Shown one piece after another: positions 27,049-40,900 of a stretch of 64,000 nt of DNA. The stretch spans positions 1,199,372 to 1,263,371 of the forward strand of contig VUYV01000016.1 in the NCBI GenBank assembly GCA_008711295.1, in the 5' to 3' direction. Each line of letters starts with the position of its first letter. Position 1 is the stretch's first letter. The position numbers were made by a program, and so were the translations under genes. This stretch comes from Anarhynchus alexandrinus. Taxonomy: Eukaryota > Chordata > Aves > Charadriiformes > Charadriidae. Under the pieces are notes generated by a model. The model saw nothing but the letters and a program-made list of their open reading frames with translations. It ran no database searches and was not told the DNA's origin.

Positions 27049-30000
27049 CAGTTGATGTATTTTTAAAATGACAGGAAAAATAGCAAGAACCAAAGAAATC
27101 CAGAACTGAAGAGTCACTTGTCAAATGTGGGTTGTGTATATTCATTTGCTGCTATGGGGAGAGAGGAATTGCTCTGCTGTTTGCTCTGTAGAATGGACTC
27201 ACAGACTTTTGATTTGAATAATTTAGGGGTTGCTATGTAAGCAATTTGACACTCTGTTTGTGTGCTTTCTCTGTTTTTGGGGGGTGGGAGGAGTTATTTT
27301 CACAGTGCCAAACACAGTGTGGGAACTGCTGGAAAAGGGTACTAAATAAGAGACCCATTCCCTGGAGCAGGAAATGGATACACACTAAGAGATGTTGCAC
27401 TAAGTGTTCCTGAGGGAAAGTATAGTGATGGCTCCCGGCACACTTTGTGTATCCTCCAGCTAGTGCCAGGTTTCCAAATCAACCTGCAATAGAAGATAGG
27501 TGATGTGCTCGAGGGAAGAGGTACACATTCCATGTGTAGGTCCTAACAACGCAGGAAGGGAAATTTTCCTGTTCTGTACTCTAGAAGGCAAAGATAAATG
27601 TGCTTGGTTGGTTGGTTCTAATGCAGGCAGGGGCAAAAGAAGAGGAGCACTGAAAACTGAAAAACGAGTCTTGGAATCTGTGCCTGGTACTGATGCAAAT
27701 GAAGGTGAAACTATACAAACAGCAACACAATCAGACCATTCATCATTCCTTCATTAGCAGCTTTTCTTTGCAACACCACCACCAAAGAAAAAACCTTCCC
27801 TCTTTTTATGAACGACCAAGAGAATTGAAAAGAAAGCCTAATTGGTGAATGTACAGTATGCACACTGTTTGTAAGACCATTTGTTATGCAAATAAGATAG
27901 CCCTGAATCCATAGGTGGTGTTAGTGTAATTCAATTTACACAACTTTTGTAATACGGAAACTTACTGAGTATGTGATATGGAATCTCAACTTCTGGGAAA
28001 ACAATTGCCTGCTACAAACAGAAAAGCTTCCAGCCACAGTGCTAAGCAGATACAAAGTCTACATTCCAGATGAAATCAAAGACCTGTTATCTTGCTCAGA
28101 TTTACAGGAAAGGTCAGATTTCCATAATAGATGCAAATCTGCTAGCTTTGCTTACCCACATGAACACAATTACTATTAGTGAAAATTTATTAAATTGCTT
28201 TTTTATGTTCCTTTAACAGAATAAAAATCTTTCATGTTCTATTCACTTGGATAATCTAACATTAGGGTTTTGTTTTCATATCTGTGTATTATACTCTGGG
28301 CTTACAGAATTCCATACAGTATGGCTGCCTGCCACTCCCCATTCTTCACTTCAGCTTCTTATAAACCTTTGTATCAAAATTTCCTATGCCATTGGCTGAA
28401 AATTTTGGAAAGCTTTTCAGCAAGAAATGACTCAGCTGTTTCCAAGAAGTAAGTCAGAGAGAAAAATACACTGTCATGGCAATATTAAAAAAAGAAACCT
28501 TAAGAGGATTGGGGTTTGTCATTTTTTCTCTTGAAGAGCATGTAACTGGTAAGGCGTGCATCTTGTTGTCCCTGAAATAAATTTACATATAATCCTCAGA
28601 AAAGTTCTAACTCATATGTACGCTGTAGAGTTTCTTGAATTTGAAGCTACTAAATTTCTAGAGATCCCAATGTCTTTTACAACTCTGTATGTAATCAGAC
28701 TGTGCAAGCACTACCCACTTGCAGAGTGTGAGCTCCAGGGACTCACAGGGACTTTCATCTGTAATTGCTGAACCCAGATGCTAGAGGGTTGGGCACTGAA
28801 AATGAGGTCAGGAACTCCCCTGTCCTGCTCACAGTAACCTCTTCTCAGTGCAGTCAGCCTGGAGAAGGAAGTGGTTTTCCTCAGAGTGCACATGGGATAC
28901 ACAGATTGACACAAGGATGTTATAAAGGAAATGAGCAGAATGGGATAATACGTCTTGCCTGCATAGCAGCAGACAGCTGATTCTACCTATTAAAGAGTCT
29001 ACCTATTAAAAAAAAGTAAAGCATTGCCAGGTTACCTACAAAGATCACAGATGTGTACTTTGGGCAGCACAGCTTGTTTCTTAATTTCCCCTTTTTGTTC
29101 CAATTGTAATATTTGTAACACTCACTCACTAATATGTTGATCTATGGTATGATGGTGCAAGGAAGATTTCTGTGCTCAGTTTCCAATTTTTAACCACAGG
29201 GAGACAGGGAGAAAAATGGAGGCTATGTGTTCAGCCCAGGCTCTTTGGAGGAGTGCCTTGTATCACACTAGGACACTGCCTCTGGCTGACAAAGTAGCGC
29301 TGATGCAATTCAAAGTATGCTTGCATGTCGGCTGAAACAAAGTGCTGCAGAAGTAGGATTAAGTGAAATTATTATCTCAAAAAGAAAGTGCAAAAATACC
29401 AATAATCTGTAAGTGATGTGAGGGACTGCTTCAAGAAAAATAAAACAGCAGCAGAAATATCATTAAATTCTGTGAAGGCATAAGGAGGAACAAAAGAAAC
29501 TCAAGACAAAAAAGGATTAAACCTTTGGAAACAGACCAAGAGTCAAGGATTCTTTGGATTTAAGGTCAGCCTTAGCCACTGGCTGCATTGCAGAAATCGT
29601 ATCTGAACAGATTAGAATAAATGCAGATTTCAGCATTGTGGTGCCCGAGCCTGAACGGTTGCCAGCCCTGTCCTTGATTTGACTTATGCTTAACTCTAGG
29701 CCAAGTCTGAATAGTACTTCTTCAAATCATGGCTGATCAATAAGGATCTTTAATGCATGAGCTGCCCTATTACAAAACATACAATACTGATAACTGACAG
29801 TAGGAGACATGAATTCACAGAAGAAAGCTGAATTTGAGCATATGATGCACTATTAACTTACGCAGTGAGTGCTTGTGTGCCTGGATCCTACAGATAGCTG
29901 GTAACATGGATATGCATATGTGTTTCCCAGAATCAAGAACTAGTAAAATAAAAAAGGTGGATGGAAGTTTGGTTATAGCTGGAGGTTATCTGAGAAATCT

Positions 30001-33000
30001 GTGCCAGACTTAAAAGCCAGAGTAGCTATACAAAGATGACCAGGTCAGAAATTCACAACTTGTACTTCCAAAATATCTTTTTGGTTTGGAAGGAACTAAT
30101 TCCTTTCAATCAAAAGCTGGGGATACAAAACAGCATGAATCAAAACTAGAGAAACCAGTTCTGATGAACTGTCCATGATGTTCCTAAAACATACACAGAT
30201 TCAAGTGGAAAGTCTTAATTCTAGCTAAAATTAACACATCTGATATTTGTCAACCTGGATTTATTTCCGACTCTGTTTTTACATCTACCTTTACATGAAA
30301 ATAACATGCCTTTAGAACAATCTAAAATGCAGAGCTGCTGAACCTGTTTAAGCATGACTCTGAATGAAACATGAACTGCACAGTAGGAAAACATAGTCCT
30401 TGCACTGGGATTTTACAGTGTCAAATCTTGATTTTCCATTGTTCACAGAACTCTCATTTGACTTCAAGAAGACTACGCTTAGGCAACGGCAAACATGCAA
30501 GTGACCATATTGGGGCCAAGAAGACACAAAACAGGATCAGAAACAGAGCAGGGTGCTGAACGCCGGGACAGTTTAGTTCACTTTGTCTACAATTTAAGTC
30601 CTTGCAAATTGGAATTATATGCAAGGTGCAACATCTCTTTTGCAAAGAGAGGAGACAGGAGAGACGATGAAGCCCTTCACTACCCTTTGGTGCAGTTCTG
30701 AGAAAGAGGAGCAGTGAGGAACAGTAACCAGCTGCTACAAGGCTTCAGATGGCCTGGATGGATGAAGGCCTGGGGGAAAATGAGTCAGCTTGGCTGTCTT
30801 TATGCTGAATGCTTGTTTTCATCTTAACAAAACACAAGCCCTAAGCAAAGGAAATAGGGCCTTGCACATTTTCTCTGGAGGATCTGCTCACCACCACGCA
30901 GAGCACAGCATGCACAGTGACGAAAGGTCACCAAAAGCATGTCTTTATAACTCCGTATTTTTTCTATATGTAAACTATTCTCAACCTCAAAAGTTGTGAG
31001 ATTTATTTATTTCAAGATTGCTTGTTTTTCCTTTTTAAAGTGAAGCTTACCCATGTTTTGTAGAAAATTAACAACAAACAAGTTTTCAGGAATAAAATAA
31101 AAAAGGTCACAAAGGAAATTAATTAATATTTCTGACAGGCATTTCAACCTTAAAGACCATTTACAGAGAAGTCTGTGAGAGAGTAACATGGTCACATTTG
31201 CTCTTTGAATTAAGAGGCAGTGCTAAAGCCACATGCAAACATAACCGGATTGAAAACTGGATACCTAATTAAACTCCACAGATTAGATCAAGAGAATTAA
31301 AAACATTTTTTTCTCATTCATCATTCTCAGGAATTTAGTTTGGCGATACCAAAAGAGAGTTATTGCTATTTCAATGCAGTTTCAACATTCTTTTAGAAGG
31401 AGAATGGATACAATCCATGATCCCCTTTTACTTCAACATGCTTTCTTTCATAGTTGCTGCTACTGCAGCCCTTAAAAAAATTAGAGACATTCTACAAAAA
31501 CTACTGGCTCCACCTAACATTTGTTATTCACAACTGATAAAGCTTTTCCTATAGCACACATAACATTTTCCCTAAATTAAAGAGGGAAAAACAGAACTAG
31601 ATAGATCCTTACTGAAGCCTGAGATACAACGTATAGAAACCAAAACAAGTTTTAAACGAGCCCAGCTTGTTTGACTGAGACATGGAAGCTCTCCAGCTAC
31701 AGCAAACCTGAAGAGAGTCTGCCATTGGCTAATTTTCCCTGATTCTGGACAGTCTAGTTCAGGGTCAGGTTGGATGCCTCTAAGCTACAGTGCAATCTCC
31801 AGTGCAGACATGCCCTAAGGGAGAAAAACAGTGACTTGCTAAAGCCCATACATTCAGTCTACTGTCATCAGGACTATACCATCAGGATTACATCACTCCT
31901 TGATTTACTTTTCCTGTTTAAAAACAGTCTTTTCAGATGCTACAGCTCAAAAATAAAGCAAAAGAACAGCAACAGAAGTACACTGGTTTCTTCAGTTCAG
32001 GGACACTGTGGTGAGACATCAACAGTTCTTATCAAAACCTCTTATTTCTATATCTTTAAAATAAAAAGAAACTTAGTTATTCTTTATAAGCCCTTGTGGA
32101 GTAACTAATAATGACTACTGATGGATAATTTTTGTCACTAATATATGCTTGAATAGCTCCTACATAGTAGCCAAGGTGATCTATATACAAACAAGATGTC
32201 CTTTTGACTGGATGTTAGTCTGCAAGAAGAAGAAAATTTTAAAGCAAAGGCTCAAAATGACAGTCATACTGATGCACTGAAAAGGAAGGGAAAAAGAGAG
32301 TATTATTCTCAGGTGCCTAAGAGCTTGCCATATTTGTCAGTTACCCAGCACTGCAACAGGAAAGCCGCATAACTCAGGTGCAGCATGAGAGATTTCTGGA
32401 AACCAAAACACTTCCACGTGTCCATTATTCCCTGGATAACGAATAATTTATTTTCTACAATTCAGGAACAAAAATATGAGCCAAAGTCTTTCTATATTCA
32501 CAACAAAAATTTTTATCATACAGGGTAGATGGAAATTGCTTTAACGGACAGAATGAAAGGTTTTCTATTCTGTCAAGAAGTCTGCCAACAGCGATTTCAA
32601 AGACAGAATATATACCAGACATCCAGACTGAAAAAAAATTCTCCTTATTTCTAGCCTAGGGGAAATTCAGAACTAGAACTGAACTTCAGAAATTAAGCTT
32701 ATAATGGGAGTCACATAGACCTTCAAACAGCCCCTGGATGTGAGGAAAGTTAAGATCCAAATTGAAACTTGTCTTTTAGGCCCACCTCTATGCCTGACAA
32801 TATCTGCTATGCACATGTATTGAATTATCCTATCCTGAAGTGTGGTAGTTCAAAAAGAAGCATGAACATCTCCCAGGACGACACTCAAACCAATTGAGAG
32901 TGGGTCTTCTATTTTTGAGAAGTGAGTTCAACACCTGCCACCACCAATCTCACACACAGGTAGAATTGCAGCAGCAACTATTGAAACTATCATGCCTATG

Positions 33001-36000
33001 TTCCTTATATTCAACTTTTACATTAAAACCTACTAATAGTCGGTTGTATTACTTGTGACTAAAAATGAAAGTAAGCCAAATGAATAAAAAGCAGCAACAT
33101 TTCAAACAAATTTCCATTTATAGTAAACTCTTTTAGAAATTTCAGGTTAAATGAATCACAGACACAATTTGTTTATGGCCATATTGTGAATTATGCAAAG
33201 CCTGGGAGCAAAGAGCCCTGTATTTACCTGTTTATTTTGAAAGAACACAGTTTGCCAAAAGAGGAGGATGCCTTTGTCACTGTATGTACAATGTCAAGGA
33301 CAGCAGTGCTTGGCACCTTAGCTAGGTACTCTTATTCTATCATCAGAAACATTAAGACATATTTTGATTGGATCAACACTGTCTCAGCACTAGGAAAAAA
33401 TTTATTACTCCAGTTTCTTCTAAGGTAGGTGCAATTATTATTCTAACTTTACACAGGGGAGATTGGCAACAGAGACAAACCACGTCACTTAATTAGCATC
33501 CACAGAAAACTTGACAGCGTAGTTCCAGGTTAAGCTTTGTTCTGTAAGCAAATATATTTATTCAGCGTTTATCTCTGTCTTTATCCCAGGAGACATGAGC
33601 AGCTCAACAGGTATGTTTGGAAATTGCTGCTTCTCTGCATTTGAGGCTTCAGCGACTGCAAATTGAGGCACCCAACCGGGCAACGCAGAGCTATGGCAGT
33701 CAGAGGTTCTAAATTGTAAATATGTTTTAGGCAAGGACATTTTCAGTCACAAGTAATATCAAGTCCACTGGGGCACAGTTTTTACAGCTAGTCCAAGCAA
33801 CATTTATATCCACTGACTTCAGGGGGAAGACACACTTTGCACCTCAGGGTTCCATGCCTGGAAACTGAGTCTCATTTTCTCCAGCAGCAAATCAAGATTG
33901 GTATTTACTGCAGAGAGCTATTACAAGGGTTGCATAATGTTAGCAGAGCGCTGTGAGCATGAAATATGCCTCATATTATTAAATATGTGACAGATGTACC
34001 TGCAGAGAACTCATTAATTCTAATTTCTATTCCTGTTAGTCTAGAAATATTAGCATATAATTGTTAGTTTCTAAAATATTCTGGCAAACTTTTTTTATCT
34101 GAAAAACTGTGTCAGCATTTATTTTGGAATATCAGATGAAGTCTGTTCTCTTGTATGCCCCTCAAGTAATGTGTTACAATAACCTCAATTACCTAACAGG
34201 AAATGTTAGAGCCCCAGCAAGAAGGCTTTCTGCAAGCCTTTTAGCAGAAGCTGTGAAATTTCTTCTCAGTAAACCTAAATGAAGAAGCCTTCAGTGTGAC
34301 AAGAAAATTCAGAACGGACTATTCTGAAAATGCAAATGCAAACCAATGCATGTGTGATACACGGACTGTTTGGCAATACTACATGTATTTTGAGATTGTA
34401 TTGCAGTGCCCACCATGGCGCAAAAGGCTGAATGAAGAAGCAGCCAGCAGCAGCATGCTGTAAGTGCGCTGTTAGCTGTAACTGCAGTCTGATATAAAGA
34501 AATCCAAAGGAATTTGCATATCTTCTTTCCTTAAAGAGTATGCTAGTTGAAGAAATACTGAATTTCTCTCTTCTGATGTTTTTTTTCCTGCTGGATGTCT
34601 CAAGATCAGGTCAATCTACACCAAATCAAGGCCTGGAAGTAATATCAGACAAACTGATTGCTGTGTACAAAAGCTCTGCAAAAATGAATACATCCATCTT
34701 CGTGACAGAAGCAGCTCACATTCACAAACTCTCCTTCCCTAGTAAGAATGGGAGAAGACCACATGTTGTTCTGTACAATAGCATACGGGGACCAGGAATT
34801 TATTGTATGTTTCCCCAAACTGCAGCTCTGGGGACAAAATCTTCTGTCAGTTTAAACCTCTCAGCCTGCCTTCTTAGCATCTGGTGACTTGAAAGCCTGA
34901 CAAAGAAAAACTTCATTTAACCAGAAAGATATCAAAAGATGGATGTTCAAACAAAGCACAGCAGTATCTCTGCAAACACTGCATGAAAGTACCGTGTATG
35001 AGGAACTAGACTATGAAAAAGAAACATAGCTTCAACTCTTTCATAATGTTAAAACACGGAGATTTGCAGCAATTACAACCCTGGCCAATAGCAAAGTTGA
35101 AAGTAAACATACTGGCCAACAGATCTTTGCAGGAAATAAGATGTTTAATTATTTATTTTGAGAGGAAGCTAAAGAGAAGAGAACTGCATGAAATAAATGT
35201 GTGGGAACGTAAACACTTGCATAGCATGGTAGCACAAGTGTGGACAAGAGCACTGCAGAAATCATGATGTGGTTTTGCTGAGCTGTTTCCCACAGTATGT
35301 GATTACATGATTAAAGGCTATATAATAACCCATGTACACAGGGGGGATGAACTAAATTTACATAGGCAAATCGGGGTAAATTTCCCTCTCTGCTCACTCA
35401 TGCGTACTTCATTTCTGATTATTTATTTTTTATTTCATTGTTCTGTTAATCTAGAACACAGGTCTGTCTTATTGAAGCTGAGGGTTGTCTTTGTTTATGG
35501 AATAATATGATAAAACACTATGCAGAATGTCTCTTCTAGTTCCTCCAAAAGCATCTGCTACTCAAAGTGAGTGTCTTACAAGGTTTTTCTTCCAAGAATG
35601 CAGTGAGCTGCAACACTCTGCATAGTATCTGAGATGTTTTACTGCTTCAGTTTTTCTTTTAATCCCTACTAAATGTTCACAGACTACACATCTACCTCTG
35701 AATTCTTTTCGTTTGATTGGTTTTTTGAGTCAGCACAGTGTGGCATCTTACAAGGAATGAGAGTTCACTGTCTGCTTAAGCTTTTCAGGCAGATTCCTAC
35801 AGTATCTTGCACTCTGCAATTTCATAGGAACTGAGAGTCCCAACTGAGTAGGCTAAAAGTCTTTGAGATCTGTTCCTAAGCAATACTATAACTCTTAAGC
35901 CTCTAATAATAATTGTAGTTTGAGAAACCAAATTAAACTTGGTTTCTTGACTAGTACCTGGGGAAAAAAAAAAATGCTTTTTCTGTGAAACAAATCACAG

Positions 36001-37968
36001 TGCATAAGCAAATAGTATACTGCATTTCTGAACAACTGCTAAGTAAGAAAATAAACCTTATGAAAGGACTACATTTCGTTGCATTAAAGTGTAGTACAGC
36101 TCAAAACCTGTTTTTGACAAGACTGTGTGATGAACTTCTGCTCAGTTTGGCACATTGGCTTTGTGCCACCCTGAACTATACTGAGAATTATAAGGAGCAC
36201 TTTTAAAAGTGTACACATGGAAGAAAAGAGATAAAGGGACTAGTGAAGAGTCAATTAGTTTGACAGAAGTCATGGAATAAATGGAAATTATATACACCAG
36301 CTTTATACTTTCAATCCAGCATGGAAATTCAGTAGAACAGTGATACTCAATTTATGCTATATATTAAACATACATAGATAATTAACACATTACATGCTAT
36401 AATATGTTGAGAACAACATGTTTTAAGCCACTTACGTTCCATGTACTATTCAGGATTTTATCTGTAGGACTAATGAAGGGTATTCATGCTACTCTCTGAC
36501 AGCAAAGCTATTAGTATAAATGGGACCAACTCCTAGTGTCACAGGCAGCATAATGCTAAAAGGTTTAATAGGCTATTTGGCAGGAGAGAGACAGAATAGA
36601 TTCAGCTGCGAAAATCGTGACACTGACATTTTGCCCTTCGTTACCAGTGTTCTTATCTTTCCCCATAGAAACATAAGTGTTCGATGGTGCAAGCTGTCAG
36701 TCTACCGGTTTCTAGTTAGGCTGCACTACAACAGCCCTACTTCACAAAGAGAAATTTATTTCCCAGGAATATTTGTAATCTGTTGCTATTAAAGGTTTAA
36801 TTAAATATAGCTTTAGGGCACTAATTAACACATAATAATTACATGCTCTGAGTATCCTCCACACCCATCATCTGGAAAATATACCAGAATAAATAAAAAT
36901 GGGTGCATAAAATATATACATGTCATGGCCTCACTTTCTTCCCATTGAATTCAACAATAAAGTTCTGAAATAATCAGGCAGATAACACTGCCCTAGAGAA
37001 TAAATTGCCTAAAAGTAAAATTTTGTATCTTGACAAGCTGGAATTACACAAGAGTCTTAGTATTTTATTTTTTAGTTTATGGGTCACAGTTTTATTTCTA
37101 GCCCTACTGACATCTTAAGGCACATGGGATACATCAAGGAAAGGACATCTGAATAGAATTGTGAAGACGCATTGGATACCCTGAAATAGTTAAAAAGAAA
37201 GACTGGGGGGAGGGGAACCAAAAAACCAAGAAGCAAGCTGCAAATCAGATAAAAGCCAATGTAAATACTGTGCTTTTCCAAACCAGAAAAGGTCCAAGGC
37301 AGTTTTTTTGCATCTTTCACAATTAATAGGCCAGAGCACTGTTCCCAGAGTTCTCTACTCCCTCATGAATGCTCATCTAATCCATTTTTAATCCCTCTGT
37401 GTGTTTCACCTGAGTGTTGAGAGCAAGAGAATAAAGCTCCCACATCTAGGTATCCCATCTTACTAGCTTATTCTCTCCAATATTTATGAGAGTAAAGACT
37501 TGAACATATGTTGCAAACCATGACTAAGGAAAAAAAATAATTCCTGACATACCATCACCATTACACCTACCCAAGCAATTATTTATTTGCAATTAACTGG
37601 CCTTCTGCAAGGCTTTTTAAGGGTTTTATTTACCATATACATTTGTTTCAGACAAGTCACTACTTTTGAAGTGAAGCCACATCTGGAACAAGCGATTTTT
37701 CCTCCTGCCATAGGCATTACCCTCTGGAATCCTGCAGTGCTGCTCTTCTGTCACTACCACTGCAAAGCCACTTGCTGCAACCAACCTCCAGACAGTTTCA
37801 GTTCTTACACGTAGGAATGGGCGGTTGTCAATTTGATGTATTACTTGCTTTTTATGAATTAATTTACGAAGACATACTATGTAGAGCATGTAAAAAAAAC
37901 GTTCAGGTAATACACCAAAACAAATGATACCACGTCCCAGTGACTCTGGTCTCTGCACTCGATATTCT

Positions 37969-37986
37969 TGGGCGCCATCTGCCGGC
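37969..37986. promoter_or_regulatory. Candidate CTCF site
   Basis: TGGGCGCCATCTGCCGGC fits the core of the vertebrate CTCF motif (GCGCC-MYCT-RSYGG form) with at most one mismatch and keeps two CpGs in an AT-rich region. CTCF sites between genes often mark domain borders. Motif evidence only. Confidence 0.5.
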
Positions 37987-40900
37987 ATTTTATTAATTAT
38001 TGACACCTCTAATGACATTAAATGCCCAGGTAAAAGTTGAATGTTTTCTTCCAGAAGGCATTTTCTCTTCCAGAGGTGGAAGTATGTTCACACACAACTT
38101 CCAGCAAAGGTCTGGAACACAGATCTTTCCAGTCTTCCTCCACTCCCACTCATGGCAGCCAAAGTTGGGCCAGGAAAGCCCACCCAGCACGGGACACAAC
38201 TCTTCCCACAGATGGAGAAACTCCACGTAGCACCTTGGCCTTTCATTACAAGCCTGTGATCTGCAGCCAACCACCGTCTCTTACACCCTTGCCCTAGAGG
38301 ACAAAATTCAGCAATGCCAATCTCTATTCTCGGAAGTTTCCTACTGCCAACAGCAAATCATCACAGCAGCTGAATGTGGCTTTTTGTCCAAGCTACTAAA
38401 ACCTACAATATATTCTATTTATACTGCTGTTGTTAACCCATTATATGTCTCACACAGTTGATCCTAAGCCACAAAATGTTGGTCTTGACTATGAATATGA
38501 CTCAAAGTCTGAGGTCATTCTGACCAGCAATGAAGACTGTGATTCACCTTCTTAATAAGAGTGTAAGTGTGTATTGTGCTGAGATCTGGACCCAAAACCC
38601 ATTTCCCTGCGACTCAGAAACACATGGACGTGAGATTCCAGTTCATGCCTATTCCTAGACTAGACATATTCTCTCCTTGCAGGCAAAAGTACCCCACGCT
38701 GTTCTAGAAAGAATAAACCATTGTTTGTACAGATCTCTGTCATTCAAATCCCAATGGAATAAATACCTCTAAGAGTCAGATATTCCCATAAGGCTCAAAA
38801 GAATTAGGAGTGTGTCATGTATGACAAACAGAATCTAAATTTACAAATGTATGAATCAAGAAGGGAATTTCCAGAAGCATTTTAGAATGAGAAGACCATG
38901 TAGCTGTTGCTCTTCAAACAAAACTCATGCCACATGTAGGCTCTGGAATGAGGAAGAAATTCTATGCCAATGACACAAAACTCAATTTGGAAACATTAGC
39001 TAATGAAAAATACAAACAGGTTCCTACATCCATAGCTATTAAGACAAATTGCGTATACTCACTGAAGGGAAATTAGAAGTATTTTTAATAGCTGGGCTTA
39101 GCAGAAGCAAGTGTACAACTATTAAACCCTGTCATACATTTTTTTTTGTCAAAGGATCAACCCTAAGAATAACTAAAACCACCACTGTAAGCATCTCAGT
39201 GTAAAGAGGATTTAGACACGTGCAACTAATGAGGGATGTATAAATCTTTATGCGTAAGAATACTTATACCCATACTTGGTGCTGAAGGAACATTCTGAAT
39301 ATAACCTCCCTATTCAAATATTCCATGAGCAGCTGCCAGATCCTGATTGCACTTCAAATCCCAGTCTGGAATACAAGTGTTGGGATTCAAATTTATGCAG
39401 CATTACTTGTCTGTGAGTCTAATTAAAGATACAGACCTGCTGCGAAGGTAGGGAAAGCAATGCTGGTCCAGCTGCGCATTACACAGCATGCCGATTCTGC
39501 ATCACTCATGTTCACACACAGAACATTTAGTAAATCACCAGACCTTTCTGGTCTTCTGTCCAATCCAGATTCAAATATCCCAAAGGACAAAACTATAATC
39601 TCCCATGAACAACACTTCCATAATATTCACACTGTTAAGAAATACCTCCTCATAATCAGAATAATTTAACTTTTCTGAAATTTCAGTTCATTTCAATGTT
39701 GATATGACTGTAAACAATTTCATTCATTCTTTGAGCTTCTATGTCTCTTTCTACTGAAAAGCTCAGTGAAAAGGAAAGAAAAAAAAAGACAACACTCGCC
39801 TACAGGAATTAAAAATGAAAGACATAAAAGTTATACATCCATCAGCTGAAGGGCCATTGGATGACGGTCTTTTATACCTGAAAAATAAAAATATGCCTGT
39901 TTTCTGACACTCTGTCAATCTTTTTTAATGAATTTGTGATTGCTTTCTTGAGAATTCCCTGGTGTTTACCCAGAAACATCTGCAATATTTGTTTTTCCCA
40001 GTCCAAAGATTGCCTGTGCTTCCTTAAATTTCTGTATCTTCTATCCTTTCCTTGGATTCTCTCTTGTTTTGTTTTCTCCCATCTGAAAGTCCAGAAACAC
40101 TAAACTTTCCCCTTATCTTTCCTCCTTCCTCACTTCCACGTGGGTCTCCTCTTTCAGCTTTCCTTTCTGCATTTTCCTTTCTGTGCAACTTTTTCCTCCC
40201 TATATGCAATATACTTTCCCTCTCTGCTCTGCCTGTTCTTGGGCCATCCATTCTTGCACTGATGAAAAGGGTGAGAAAACAAAAGCAACTATTTATGTAC
40301 CCGATGACATGAAACTTCCATTTTTATGGAATAATATTGCACATTCATGGGACAGAGTTGCAGCTTTCCAACAATGTGAGATCCTGGATGCTCTGTCACA
40401 AGACATTAGACACCAATTAAGTGCCTTGGAATCCTAGCATAGAACCACCACCCCTTTTGCCATCTCTCGTCTTCTGTTCTTTCCACAGCACTCTCATTAC
40501 AGAGTTCTTCGCTTCACCTTCCAGGTGACTCTTAACTAAATTTTCTTCCCCTTCTGACACTTTTCCACTTATCTTACCACTTCCTACCCTGACCTAATGA
40601 AATCTATTTGTTCCTCTTATGGATTCTAAACTCTGCATCTCATTCCAAAGCATTCCCTCTACCAGGACTGATACAGGTAGAATTTAGCCAACTGTTCTTT
40701 TCAAGAGATGGACGTCAAATGAGGAGGCAAGTGTAAAAACTTGAAGGAATATTTGTTCTGAAGCAGTGGCAAAACCACTTCCATCAGCATACTGTAGCCT
40801 TTGGAAAGGCTACACAGCCCAGCCCAAACAGCATTAACAAGGCTGCTGACATCATCGTTATGCTGCTGCCATCTCTACCTATTTTAATGGAAAAATATAC

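Noticed and set aside
37993..38297. Five overlapping open frames on both strands
   Set aside because: Several frames being open at once reflects locally higher GC content, not coding. None resembles a known protein.
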